A stretch of DNA of 64,000 nt from Hyphomicrobium sp. (GCA_022844105.1 JALHMJ010000009.1:58586-122585); one strand, 5' to 3'. Shown: positions 35,193-44,393, counted from the first letter of the stretch. Program-made: numbers and translations. The notes: a model not told the origin generated them from the letters alone.

Positions 35193-35569
35193 TCACAAAT
35201 TAGAAAAATCATTCGGCTTCGTGGGCAACAGACCGCTATCTGCCAATCCGATATCGCCGCTATCACCTGAATAGATCCTGGACGTCGAGCGAACCTTGAT
35301 CTGAGTCACACTTCCGATCAGAGCGGACGCAACGAACAGCATCGCCAGGAATAAAAGTGCGCCGCCGAAGAATAGGGCCGCGAACATCTAACTTCTGTTG
35401 CGCCGAGGAGGTCGCGGAGTGCACCCAGAAACCAGAGGAACGCGATGCCCGCAAAGAGTACAGTGTTGATCGCGAGAGCGACATTCGTCGCATGCGCATG
35501 AAGCCGAAGGCCAGGCTCCCATAGATCGGCAGGGACAGACAGCCGGACGCGTCAGAGGACAAAAATCAT
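35193..35569 (-). pseudogene. Frameshifted small membrane protein gene
   Basis: Two open frames on the minus strand together make one sensible protein. The upstream frame reads WEPGLRLHAHATNVALAI and then a membrane helix ending in FLWFLGALRDLLGATEVR. The other frame continues MFAALFFGGALLFLAMLFVA and a soluble tail ending in PNDFSNL. They join at about 35387 if one base is added (GTTAG-ATG). A TGA at 35554-35552 also interrupts the first frame five codons after a possible ATG at 35569. The second frame (35193-35387, 64 aa) could still be made as a short membrane peptide. Confidence 0.6.
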
Positions 35570-35634
35570 CAGAACGGAAAGCACCTTTGACGTAGTTCGT
35601 GTCTCCGGTGGCGAGCTTCGCCCCATCCAGGGCT

Positions 35635-36066
35635 CTAGCCCCACTTCAGAAACATGCCGACATCGCCCGGCATACCGCCGGGGAAACTGACGACCTCGCA
35701 ATGCAGTTTGTAACCGAGCGGCTTTAATTCGCGCACGTAGAATTCGTAAGCGCGCTTTGCGAAACCCTCGAGGGAATCAGGCCAGTTTGGATCTAGATTG
35801 TTGATCCTGCGTCCGCCGTCATTGCAGTACGTGGCCGGAAAGGTAATGACTTGAAGCTGCGTCAGGCCCTGCTCAGCGGCGCGGCGCACAGCCTGGTTCA
35901 CCCGGTCGCGAACTTCGGGATGAAGGTCCTGAGACATGAAGGCGTCCTGAAGCTCCTTCTTCTGCTTACCTTTCTTCTCACGCTCCTGACGTTCTTCGTC
36001 GACCTTCGCGTCGTCAGCGGCGCTGCTAATGAGGCTCAACTCTTTAGGGCTGATAATGTTGGACAT
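35635..36066 (-). CDS. Conserved-looking soluble protein of unknown function (143 aa)
   Basis: The product has a charged helical N terminus (residues about 15-45, rich in Glu, Lys and Arg) and an alpha/beta C-terminal half with LTQLQVITFPATYCNDGGR, WPDSLEGFAKRAYEFY and LGYKLHCEVVSFPGGMPGD. I do not recognise the family. There is no signal peptide or membrane segment. AGAGGG lies about ten bases before the ATG. It is the first gene after the FNR/FixK-type box and reads towards the membrane-protein/HlyD/PPK2 genes. Confidence 0.75.
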   Translation of the reverse strand: MSNIISPKELSLISSAADDAKVDEERQEREKKGKQKKELQDAFMSQDLHPEVRDRVNQAVRRAAEQGLTQLQVITFPATYCNDGGRRINNLDPNWPDSLEGFAKRAYEFYVRELKPLGYKLHCEVVSFPGGMPGDVGMFLKWG

Positions 36067-36182
36067 GGGTGCAGTTCCCTCTCTTCATCTAGCAGCGAAT
36101 GATTGCGACTTTTACAAATGGCGCCGACGCTCGTGTCCTTTGCGCTATTTTTGCTCGATATCAGCGCGTTCAAGCGGCGTTA

Positions 36183-36196
36183 TTGATGCAAGTCAA
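36183..36196. promoter_or_regulatory. FNR/FixK-type operator
   Basis: TTGATGCAAGTCAA matches the Crp/Fnr-class consensus TTGAY-N4-RTCAA exactly, with only the innermost bases non-symmetric. It lies about 117 bp upstream of the minus-strand gene starting at 36066. It is inside the 231-bp spacer between two minus-strand genes, which suits oxygen-responsive control of the downstream group. Confidence 0.6.
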
Positions 36197-36297
36197 TAAA
36201 GAATATTCAAACCTAACATGCAGTGCATGCACCGTTATCGGATTTTATCCTCGGGCAATGTCCGAGTGCATGATATTTGCAAGAATTAGCTTTCAAT

Positions 36298-36855
36298 TCA
36301 AAGATCTAATGTCACGCGCACAACCCCGTCCTCGATCAAGCTCGACATCGGGTGTGAGCTACGACGAAAGACTTGCAGCATCGCAATATTGTAAGGCAGA
36401 ACCTCGGCGATGAAATGCGCCACACCGGCAGACAAAGCGATGGCGCTCAATTCGCGCAAAATAAGGCTTGCAAGGCCGAGCCCCTGGTAGTCCTCTGCGA
36501 CTGTGAACGCGACTTCTGCGACGCGTGAACTGGGTTGGGGTGAGCGAACATAGCGGCCGGCTCCGATGATCGTTTCAGGCATGGTGTCGAGGACGGCAAC
36601 CAGGGCGACCACGGAGTCGAAATCGACCTCAGTGGCAGCCGTCAACTCCACTTCGCTCAATTCCCGCTTGGCACCGAAGAAGCGCTTATAAATCGTATCT
36701 GGGTCGAGGTGACTGAAGGCTGTGCGTAAGCCTTCCCGGTCTTCGGAGCGGATCGCACGCAACGTGATCGCGACACCGTTCTTTAGCTTGAAGGAGCGCC
36801 TGTAGGTTTGCAATTCCACGGCTGGATCTTTCTCACTAATTCGGGAACCTCGCAT
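36298..36855 (-). CDS. GNAT family N-acetyltransferase
   Basis: The 185-residue product shows the GNAT core: RAIRSEDREGLRTAFSHLDPD at the start, strands VVALVAVLDT and AEVAFTVAEDYQGLGLASLI (motif A, with the acetyl-CoA loop Q-G-L-G-L-A), and a C-terminal NIAMLQVFRRSS helix as in the acetyltransferase part of Pat-like protein acetylases. The substrate is unknown. It ends about 100 bp from the FNR-type box and is divergent from an exported protein gene. Confidence 0.85.
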   Translation of the reverse strand: MRGSRISEKDPAVELQTYRRSFKLKNGVAITLRAIRSEDREGLRTAFSHLDPDTIYKRFFGAKRELSEVELTAATEVDFDSVVALVAVLDTMPETIIGAGRYVRSPQPSSRVAEVAFTVAEDYQGLGLASLILRELSAIALSAGVAHFIAEVLPYNIAMLQVFRRSSHPMSSLIEDGVVRVTLDL

Positions 36856-37051
36856 CCAGCCGAGCTAGGGATCTCAGCGAAATGAGCCAAACGTCAGTGC
36901 GCGGATTAGATTGGCTTAACCGCCACGAATATAGAGCATGGCATTCACTACACTTGATAAGACAGCATCCCGTTGCGAGCCTTTCATGGTTTGAAGATGG
37001 GGTCGTTACCGACAGCGCAAACCTACCTCTGCAAAGCTGAAAGCACCAGTC

Positions 37052-37885
37052 ATGCGTCGTCCTGCGCGCCGAGCCATTGCTGCAATTTTATCCGCTTGCA
37101 CAGTCGGCATGACCGCTTCGACTGTCTGTTCTGCCGCTTACGACGGCGCGGACGATCTCGCCTCTAGGACTGCGGCGGCGCCCATCGACACGCCGCCAAG
37201 TTCGCAGGTTCTTGGTAGCGAACTGAAAATTTCCGCTGAAGATCCCCATGATGGCGCCTCGACCAGAAAAGTAGAGACCACGGCCGAAACAGCACTCGTT
37301 GCTGCCTATGCAAATGGGCTGCCTATTCCAAAACCATTCATCGATAAGGTCGCGACAGACGCTAAATTTCGTGTCGAGGCGCACGCAACAGTTTCGGCCA
37401 GCATGGCCACCGTTATTGCGTTCTACCGAAGAGAACTTGGCAAGTTGGGTTGGATCGAAGACGCCGGCTTGGCACGCACTGAGCCGAACAAGTTGGTCCT
37501 CGTCTTCCACGCCCCCGAAGGCCGCGCCGAGTTGGCCGTTACCAACGTGCGTGAAGGCACGGGGTCCGATCTCGTGCTTCGTAAAACGGCCGAAGCAGAA
37601 AAATCTGGCCTACTGCCAAACAAGGGGATGGCGACCGTCGTTGTCGGCAACGCCATGGACGAACCGGCCGCCGTTACGATCAACGGGACAACATATAAAC
37701 TTGGACCGGGAGAAGGAACCGGTAAGCCGACGGGCCCTAAGCTCAACCTTGCGGCTGGAACGTATGCGGCGACGACCGTTATCGGATCGAAGCCAGCCAT
37801 TGAGGATCGTTTCACCGTCGGTGACGGCGAGATTTGGGGCCTACTGCTCGGTCCTAACGGTAACTTGCCGCTTCAGATGTATTGA
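37052..37885 (+). CDS. Exported protein of unknown function (277 aa)
   Basis: A signal peptide (Arg-rich start, core AIAAILSACTVGMTAS, cleavage near CSA-A) is followed by a region that looks like a small alpha/beta domain (SASMATVIAFYRRELGKLGWIED and KLVLVFHAPEGRAELAVTNV). A C-terminal beta-rich domain (about 185-277) contains TINGTTYKLGPGEGTGKP. The first domain recalls the short secreted domains that measure displacement of a helix-strand pair, but I cannot name a family. It stands alone upstream of the convergent sulfatase-block genes. Confidence 0.65.
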   Translation: MRRPARRAIAAILSACTVGMTASTVCSAAYDGADDLASRTAAAPIDTPPSSQVLGSELKISAEDPHDGASTRKVETTAETALVAAYANGLPIPKPFIDKVATDAKFRVEAHATVSASMATVIAFYRRELGKLGWIEDAGLARTEPNKLVLVFHAPEGRAELAVTNVREGTGSDLVLRKTAEAEKSGLLPNKGMATVVVGNAMDEPAAVTINGTTYKLGPGEGTGKPTGPKLNLAAGTYAATTVIGSKPAIEDRFTVGDGEIWGLLLGPNGNLPLQMY

Positions 37886-37980
37886 GCACATTCGTTTTTG
37901 GAACGGGTCCCGTTTGCCTGGACTGTCCGACATCGCCATGCCAGGCACGTCATGAGCGACTGGTGGATCTCTCCTGGCTT

Positions 37981-38943
37981 TCAATGTCCGGCCACAGACA
38001 GAGGCATGGTCAGCGTGAAAAATCCACTGTCACCTTCCAGGCGGTTCTTGACGTCGAATTCATGGAAGTATTTGAAGCTCGTGCTGACCGGAATTTTGCC
38101 GATCGAGAAGTTCCAATTGACCACCGGCCCCAAAGCCGCCACGCGGCCTTCGAAGGAACCGAGACGGGCTCCGTCCCCACTGTCGCCCGTCACCTGATCA
38201 TAGAAGTAGCCGTTGATGCCGATCCCGAAGCTCTTGGATAAGTTCTGCACGGCGGCAGCCTCAAGGTGGAATTCGGTGCCGGTCTTGTAGTCCGTGTCGG
38301 AGTTCTCGCCATTGAAGGTGAATCCGGCAGCACCGGACAATTCGATGCCCGATGTCATGTCGAGATATGTCACAGCACCCGTGACATCGAGCCCCCAGCG
38401 GTTGAAGCCGATATTCGACAAGTTTCCGCGATCCCAAAAGCCGACCGGGATATTGAGTAGCGTGCCTATGTTCCAGTGCCAGTTGCCCGCGTGCCAGCCT
38501 AGGGCCGCACCGACAACGGGATCACCGAAAGCTGTGTCGTCGTCCTGAATGCGTCCCGTGATGGCTCCGCCGCCTCCGGAAGCGGTCGCTTGCGCTTCGA
38601 CGTCCTTCCAGCCAATGGGTGCCATGACGGTGAAGGCCGCGTTGCCTCCGAGGACCTTGCCTGGCGCGACCCAAATTCCCACTGGGAGATTGTAGTAGGC
38701 ATCCGCATCAACGCCACCGGACAATGTCAATCCCGCAAACTCAAGATCGACGTTTGTGCTGCCTGAATAGTAATAGCTAAGGTCCGAAACGTAGGTCCCT
38801 GGCGGCGGAATGAATCCGGCCATGCTCGTCTTCGAACCGAGCAAATAAAATCCTGTGGCGCCTTCGGCTGCCTTGGCGGTTTCTGCATTGATCCCGATTT
38901 GGATGGCCAATCCGGCTCCGATTATGGCGAGTGCTCGCTTCAT
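37981..38943 (-). CDS. Outer-membrane SphA/phenol MetA-type protein
   Basis: The ATG at 38943 (GAGGG upstream) gives 320 residues with a signal peptide ending near TAKAAE. The mature protein starts with GATGFYLLGSKTSMAGFIPP, the typical opening of the COG4313 / Phenol_MetA_deg family. A series of amphipathic beta-strands follows, with GIWVAPGKVLGGNAAF, GDPVVGAALGWHAGNWHWN and the C-terminal strand ending in PLSVAGH. It is expected to form a beta-barrel that takes up hydrophobic or aromatic compounds. It is the last gene of the minus-strand sulfatase group. Confidence 0.85.
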   Translation of the reverse strand: MKRALAIIGAGLAIQIGINAETAKAAEGATGFYLLGSKTSMAGFIPPPGTYVSDLSYYYSGSTNVDLEFAGLTLSGGVDADAYYNLPVGIWVAPGKVLGGNAAFTVMAPIGWKDVEAQATASGGGGAITGRIQDDDTAFGDPVVGAALGWHAGNWHWNIGTLLNIPVGFWDRGNLSNIGFNRWGLDVTGAVTYLDMTSGIELSGAAGFTFNGENSDTDYKTGTEFHLEAAAVQNLSKSFGIGINGYFYDQVTGDSGDGARLGSFEGRVAALGPVVNWNFSIGKIPVSTSFKYFHEFDVKNRLEGDSGFFTLTMPLSVAGH

Positions 38944-39121
38944 TCGAATGGCCCTCAGAATGGAGTTTTCTTCTGGTCGAGACAACCTCGCGGCAATCTG
39001 CAGAATCACTCTGTAATCAATGGGGCGAATCAGCTGGCCTCCACCAGCCCTCACTCGCGTTTTGTGTGCAGGAAACTCCTGGTGTTGCCAAAAATGCACA
39101 TTCTGGAATGGGATGATCCCT

Positions 39122-40105
39122 TTAATTCGTGAAAATGACCTTCCAATCAGCTTTCATGTCCACGACCGTCCAGCCCTTCGCCGCGGCTTCATCGAGGCCT
39201 TTGTCCAACTCTCCGACGTGGGACTTTCGATCGTAAGCAACTTCTCTTTCGCCATCGGTGTGATGCACATAAAGACAGAATCTGGGCTGGCGGTCCAAGC
39301 ACGTCCACTGCAGCATCTGCAAATCGCCGTCCGAATTGCCAAACGCTGCGATTGGCCGCCGACCGATGTGCTGATTGATCCCGACCGGCTTTCCTTCTTT
39401 ATCATCGATGAAATTCAATTCCGGCAGACGAACCAAAGTCGGCACGCCGTCGATCACCTCGAACTTGGTTTTTATGCTGGACCCAACCACCTGCTCCGGC
39501 GGAACACCATAGATCTCCTCGGTCCACGGTCGCATGAACTCGATCCCCCCGCCGGAAACGATGAAGGTCTTGAAGCCGTTCGCCCGGAGATAGGCGAGCA
39601 GCTCCAGCATCGGCTGGTAGACCATCCCGGTATATGGCTTGTGTGTTTTAGGATGTCTGGCCGTGGCCATCCAATCTTTCACGATCCGGCTGAACTCGGT
39701 GGTGGTCGTCCCGGCATGGGTCGCCATGACGAGTTCGGCAATCGCGCGTTCCCCGCCCGCCAAGGCTGCTTTGAGGTCACCCTTGAGAATTGAAGCGAAG
39801 GGCTCCTTTTCTTTCCATTCCGGGTGAGCGCTACTCAAGGCTTTGACGCGATCGAAGACGAACGCCGCCTGGACGTACATCGGCTGCTCCGACCAGAGCG
39901 TGCCGTCATTGTCAAACGTCGCGATACGCTCAGAGACCGGTACGAAATCCGGCGAGCCTTCCTTGGTCACTTTCTCAATGAAGGCAACAATGGCTTGTTT
40001 CGGCCCAATGTCGTTCCAGGACGGAAGCGGGTCGGCGGCGAATGCTTCCTGAGTGAAGCAACCCAGGAGAGCAACTATTGGAAACTTAAGTCTTGAAAAT
40101 TTCAT
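39122..40105 (-). CDS. Exported HAD-superfamily phosphatase-like protein
   Basis: The 327-residue product has a signal peptide (KFSRLKFPIVALLGCFTQEA, cleavage near AFA-A) and HAD motif I ATFDNDGTLW (Asp65, Asp67). Motif II is in TFIVSGGG, and motif IV is AFGNSDGDLQML. A large cap lies between motifs I and II. It is a predicted periplasmic phosphatase. GGGGGTTTCTCG precedes the ATG. It sits between the sulfatase genes and the outer-membrane protein gene and is probably co-transcribed, so it may process a sulfated/phosphorylated organic substrate; this is an inference. Confidence 0.85.
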   Translation of the reverse strand: MKFSRLKFPIVALLGCFTQEAFAADPLPSWNDIGPKQAIVAFIEKVTKEGSPDFVPVSERIATFDNDGTLWSEQPMYVQAAFVFDRVKALSSAHPEWKEKEPFASILKGDLKAALAGGERAIAELVMATHAGTTTTEFSRIVKDWMATARHPKTHKPYTGMVYQPMLELLAYLRANGFKTFIVSGGGIEFMRPWTEEIYGVPPEQVVGSSIKTKFEVIDGVPTLVRLPELNFIDDKEGKPVGINQHIGRRPIAAFGNSDGDLQMLQWTCLDRQPRFCLYVHHTDGEREVAYDRKSHVGELDKGLDEAAAKGWTVVDMKADWKVIFTN

Positions 40106-40181
40106 CGAGAAACCCCCGTTAGAACTGCCGGGCCGCAAACAACTTACTCGAGTGCGGCCCGGCGGTGAGTGCGTTCAGGAC

Positions 40182-41741
40182 TCACTGCTTTCCGGGATTG
40201 CTCATCACCGCTTCCATGACGCGGTCCAGGTTGAAGCTGCCGGGTTTCTGGCGGGGCGGAAACTCTTTGAAACTCTGCAACCATTGACCGACGTACGCCC
40301 CAGCCGGAGCGATGAGGAACATCCGTTCCATGTACCAACGCTGGTATCCCATGGCGTTTTCGTGTTCCGCGCGCTCAAAGGGATCCATGCGGAGGTTGGT
40401 CAACAACGGCGCACGGAGTGATTTGAAGGGGTCTTGCCAAACCCGCAGCCCTTCAGCCTCCTGTTCGAGGAACGTGACCTTCCAGTTGTTGTAACGAAGG
40501 GCTGCCACGCTGCCATCATCGGTCCAGTAGATGAACTCCTTACGCGGCCACTCGGCCTCGCCCTTCAAGGCAGGTCCCAGGTCATAACCGTCCAGATGAA
40601 CTTTGTAGGTGACGTCGCCGATCTTACGGCCTTTCAAGAGGTCCTCTTTCGCCGACTTGTCACCAGCGGCCGCGACCAGCGTCGTCAGCATGTCTTCGTG
40701 TGCACCAATGTCGTTGACGACCGTCCCCGGCTTGATCACGCCCGGCCATTTAATCACGGTCGGGACGCGATATCCGCCTTCCCAATTCGTGTTCTTTTCC
40801 CCGCGGAACACGGTGGTTCCGCCATCGGGCCAAGTAAAAGTTTCGGCTCCATTGTCCGTCGAGTACATGACGATCGTATTTTCGTCGAGCCCGAGTTCCT
40901 TGAGTTTGGCGAGAACCTCCCCGACCTGTCCATCATGTTCGACCATGCCATCGGCATAGATACCAAGTCCCGTCTTTCCGTCCGACTCCTTCTTTAAGTG
41001 CGTGAAGACGTGCATGCGGGTGGAATTCCACCACAAGAAAAAGGGTTTCTTCTCCTTGGCTGCACGATCCATGAAGTCCAGCGCCTTGACCGTGACCTCC
41101 TCGTCGATCGTTTCCATGCGCTTGCGGGTCAGCGGTCCCGTGTCCGTGATGCGGCCATCGGCAAAACTATGGATGACACCGCGCGGGCCAAACTTCTTTT
41201 TGAACTCCGGATCCTTCGGATAGTCGGGGTTTTCCGGCTCTTCCTCGGCATTGAGGTGGTAGAGGTTGCCGAAGAATTCGTCGAACCCATGGTTGGTTGG
41301 AAGCATTTCGTCGCGATCGCCCAGGTGGTTCTTGCCAAACTGGCCCGTGGTGTAGCCCTGCGCCCTCAGCAACGTTGCAATTGTGGGATCTTCGGCTTTC
41401 ATACCCTCAGGCGCGCCGGGTAGCCCGACCTTGGTGAGGCCCGTACGGATGGGCGATTGCCCGGTCACGAAGGCCGCCCGTCCCGCGGTGCAACTCTGCT
41501 GACCATACCAATCGGTGAACAGCGCGCCTTCGTTTGCGATGTTGTCGATGTTGGGGGTCTTGTAGCCCATCATGCCGCGATTAAAGGCGCTGACGTTGAA
41601 TTGCCCGATGTCGTCGCCCCAGATGACGAGAATGTTCGGCTTGTTTCCTTGCGCCGATGCGGCGGAAACGCTCGCGGCGATGAGGACGGCTGCTGTCGCC
41701 ATTCGACACGCCGTCCTGTAGCACTTAGCGTGAGCTTTCAT
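40182..41741 (-). CDS. Exported arylsulfatase, CTAGR type
   Basis: GGAG lies six bases before the ATG at 41741. The 519-residue product has a signal peptide (ending SAASA-Q), the first metal motif ILVIWGDDIG, and the formylglycine motif QQSCTAGRAAF with Cys84 as the residue converted to formylglycine. It continues with GKNHLGD, the DNG segment YSTDNGAETFTWPDGG and NWEGGYRVP. It belongs to the type I (formylglycine) sulfatases; the substrate is unknown. It closely resembles the next gene upstream. No formylglycine-generating enzyme is seen in this window, so maturation must depend on a gene elsewhere. Confidence 0.92.
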   Translation of the reverse strand: MKAHAKCYRTACRMATAAVLIAASVSAASAQGNKPNILVIWGDDIGQFNVSAFNRGMMGYKTPNIDNIANEGALFTDWYGQQSCTAGRAAFVTGQSPIRTGLTKVGLPGAPEGMKAEDPTIATLLRAQGYTTGQFGKNHLGDRDEMLPTNHGFDEFFGNLYHLNAEEEPENPDYPKDPEFKKKFGPRGVIHSFADGRITDTGPLTRKRMETIDEEVTVKALDFMDRAAKEKKPFFLWWNSTRMHVFTHLKKESDGKTGLGIYADGMVEHDGQVGEVLAKLKELGLDENTIVMYSTDNGAETFTWPDGGTTVFRGEKNTNWEGGYRVPTVIKWPGVIKPGTVVNDIGAHEDMLTTLVAAAGDKSAKEDLLKGRKIGDVTYKVHLDGYDLGPALKGEAEWPRKEFIYWTDDGSVAALRYNNWKVTFLEQEAEGLRVWQDPFKSLRAPLLTNLRMDPFERAEHENAMGYQRWYMERMFLIAPAGAYVGQWLQSFKEFPPRQKPGSFNLDRVMEAVMSNPGKQ

Positions 41742-41904
41742 TTGGTTCTCCACTTCTTCCGGCCGCTTGTGGCCGCATCAATGACGCAACAGATTCAAGT
41801 TTAAGAGCAGTGCGTGAGGAGCGCAGTATAGTTAAACGCGATTGGAGCAAATGGAAACAGAGCCGCCGCTTATAAAGGCGGCGGCCCATCAGCTTCCAAG
41901 CACA

Positions 41905-43461
41905 TCAGTTTTCAATTCGCGACGCGTCTTCCATCTTCTTTTTCACCGTGTCCAAGTTGAACGACCCCGGTGTCTGGCTCGGAGGGTAGTCTTTAAATGT
42001 CGAGAGGAAGTTCGTCGCGATCGCGGTTGCACCAAAGATGATGAAGACACGGTCGAGAGCCCAATCCTCGTAAACGTTGGCATTGTGCTGGGCCCGCTCG
42101 TAGGGGTCCCGGCGCAAGTTGAAAACGAGCGGGACGCGCAAGTTGGTGAATGGCTCGCGCCAGACGCCGAAACCCTGCCCACGGTTCTCCTTGTAGACGA
42201 TCTTCCAGTCCTTCCAGCGAATGGCGACAATGTCGCCATCGTCGTTGACGTAAACGAAGCCCTCTCGCGGTGACTTGTCAGTTTTGCCGCTCAAGTAGTC
42301 GAGCATGTTGAAACCGTCGATGTGGTTCTTATAGGTTTTGCCATTGAGCTCGACACCCTTCAGGAGTTTCTCCTTGACGTCGGGGGCGCCAGCAGCTGCA
42401 GCGAACGTCGGCAGCCAATCCTGATGTGACACGATCCCGTTGAGCGTTACGCCAGCCGGGAACGTACCGGGCCATCGGATAAATGCTGGGACGCGATAGG
42501 CGCCTTCCCAATTGGAGTTTTTTTCCGAGCGAAACGGCGTGTTTCCGGCATCGGGCCATGTATTGAAGTGCGGACCGTTGTCGGTCGAATACTGGACAAT
42601 CGTATTATCCGCGATGCCGAGTTCGTCGATCAACTGCAAAAGTTCGCCGACCTGGAGGTCATGTTCGATCATGCCATCGGTGTATTCGTCGTTGCCTTTG
42701 TGCCGGTGTTCTGGTCGGACATGCGTGCGGAAGTGCATGCGGGTGCCATTCCACCAGCAGAAAAACGGCTTGCCGGCTTTGACCTGGCGCGTAATGAAAT
42801 CCTTGGCCGCAGCCACGGTTTCATCGTCGATGGTTTCCATCCGCTTTTTCGTCAGCGGACCGGTATCCTCGATTGTCTGCCCGCCTTTGCCGTCAGCCGT
42901 GACTTTCAGAACGCCACGAGGAGCGAACTGTTTCCGGAACTCTGGGCTTTGCGGATAGTCCTCGTTTTCCGGCTCCTCTTCGGCGTTCAAGTGATACAGG
43001 TTTCCGAGGAACTCATCGAACCCGTGCATCGTTGGCAGATGCTCGTCGCGATCACCTTGATGGTTCTTGCCGAACTGACCGGTCGCGTATCCTTGCGCCT
43101 TCAGCACCGTCGCCATCGTAACGTCGCCCTTCTGCCATCCCTCGGTTGCCCCCGGCACGCCGACCTTGGTCATACCCGTGCGCAACGGGTTATTACCGCC
43201 GATGAAGGCCGCGCGGCCCGCCGTGCAACTCTGCTGGCCGTAGTAGTCGGTGAAGGCCACGCCTTCCTTCGCGATGCGATCGATGTTCGGCGTCTGGTAG
43301 CCCATCAAACCCCGATTGTTATGGCTGATATTGGTGGTGCCGATATCGTCACCCCAGATAACCAGGATATTCGGCTGTTTCCCTTGCGCGACGGCGCCGC
43401 CGGTCAACGCGAATAGTACGCATGCGACCGCGGAAATATGTCGAACGATGAATTTGAGCAC
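41905..43461 (-). CDS. Exported arylsulfatase, CTAGR type (paralogue)
   Basis: A GTG start at 43461 follows AGGAGG at five bases; a GTG two codons upstream overlaps the ribosome-binding site. The 518-residue product has a signal peptide ending near GAVAQ, ILVIWGDDIG, Cys79 in QQSCTAGRAAF, GKNHQGD, YSTDNGPHFNTWPDAG and NWEGAYRVP. Nearly every motif matches the downstream sulfatase, so the two are tandem paralogues that diverged. An FNR-like sequence lies about 120 bp upstream of the start. Confidence 0.92.
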   Translation of the reverse strand: MLKFIVRHISAVACVLFALTGGAVAQGKQPNILVIWGDDIGTTNISHNNRGLMGYQTPNIDRIAKEGVAFTDYYGQQSCTAGRAAFIGGNNPLRTGMTKVGVPGATEGWQKGDVTMATVLKAQGYATGQFGKNHQGDRDEHLPTMHGFDEFLGNLYHLNAEEEPENEDYPQSPEFRKQFAPRGVLKVTADGKGGQTIEDTGPLTKKRMETIDDETVAAAKDFITRQVKAGKPFFCWWNGTRMHFRTHVRPEHRHKGNDEYTDGMIEHDLQVGELLQLIDELGIADNTIVQYSTDNGPHFNTWPDAGNTPFRSEKNSNWEGAYRVPAFIRWPGTFPAGVTLNGIVSHQDWLPTFAAAAGAPDVKEKLLKGVELNGKTYKNHIDGFNMLDYLSGKTDKSPREGFVYVNDDGDIVAIRWKDWKIVYKENRGQGFGVWREPFTNLRVPLVFNLRRDPYERAQHNANVYEDWALDRVFIIFGATAIATNFLSTFKDYPPSQTPGSFNLDTVKKKMEDASRIEN

Positions 43462-43578
43462 GCCCACCTCCTGGACTCTAGAAATAGATCGCGGCCCGCG
43501 CGGGAGCTGCCATTAGGTAACGATTGTAAATAAGCATTAGCATCCTGCAAGCGTTACCATTGCCGCTTTTATTGTTAA

Positions 43579-43592
43579 CTGACTTAGATCAA
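43579..43592. promoter_or_regulatory. Weak FNR/Crp-like site
   Basis: CTGACTTAGATCAA differs from TTGAC-N4-ATCAA at one position. It lies about 120 bp upstream of the second sulfatase gene and next to the remains of a Crp/Fnr regulator gene. A single such match can occur by chance. Confidence 0.3.
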
Positions 43593-43664
43593 TTGCGAGG
43601 GGATCCAAAGATTGGCGCTTACAAAACGCAGCCTTGTACCGAAGTGGAAGCTACGACATTTGCT

Positions 43665-44095
43665 CTACATTTTGCCAAGATCAATCGTGACCTCCGTGAC
43701 CTCGCCGTTGAAGGCGAAGGGGGGCTTGTAGGTGTTTGAGACCGGTGAGCCGGTATCGGTTCCTACACCGAAGGTGTCGATGCCGAAGCGTGCCTCAACC
43801 GTCTTTTCGATGCGTCCATCACCGACTTTCATTCCATTGATGAACAATGCCCCGTTGCCTCCCTTTCCTGGGCCACCGCCATCATATGCGAATTCGAAAC
43901 AGACCGTTGATTTGCCCGGCGAAACAGGTTCAGAGGATGTGATGATGGAGCGATCCTCATCGAACCAATTGTAGTGGTAGACGAGTTTGTCGTTCTGCAC
44001 GTACAGGGCAAAGCCAGCGGACGCCCCTCCCTCAGCCACAATCACGCCCTCACCGCCGCTCTCGGGCATGACGATATCGGCGTGCGGTGACCATG
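43665..44095 (-). pseudogene. C-terminal remnant of a long-type arylsulfatase
   Basis: The frame encodes only the last part of a long arylsulfatase: DIVMPESGGEGVIVAEGG, a LYVQNDKLVYHYNWF strand, EFAYDGGGPGKGGNGALFI and the end FNGEVTEVTIDLGKM. This is the beta-sandwich C-terminal domain of AtsA-like sulfatases. The catalytic domain is missing. Upstream the frame runs into Crp/Fnr-like sequence near 44095, so a deletion joined two unrelated genes. It may be untranslated. Confidence 0.7.
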
Positions 44096-44393
44096 GTTGT
44101 TGCCCCGCCTCCCGTTGCAATCTCTCCGAACCAGAAGCCTGGTGGAGCGACGTGCAATAGAACACGATGGCCGGCCCGGTCTAATTTTTCAAAGTGCACG
44201 GCGCCGTCCAGTACGGCAAACAAGCCCTGGGCTTGAGAGCCTTCGGGGTAAATGCCTTCGCCGCCTGATACTCTTCCGATCGCCCGGCTTCTAAGAGCGT
44301 CTGCGCCAGTGATGGCGGAAGACTTCCGAACCATGTCCCCCTGCTCAATTGCGAGTATGTGCCTCGTGCCGGAACATCATTTTTCCGGGTCAC
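44095..44393 (-). pseudogene. Broken Crp/Fnr-type regulator gene
   Basis: One minus-strand frame gives RGTWFGSLPPSLAQTLLEAG, the first helix of a Crp/Fnr protein. A second frame continues as IYPEGSQAQGLFAVLDGAVHF, then the roll strand LLHVAPPGFWFGEIATGG of the cyclic-nucleotide-binding domain. The shift from one frame to the other falls at about 44275-44290. The DNA-binding domain is absent because the gene is fused to the sulfatase C-terminal remnant. Confidence 0.65.
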
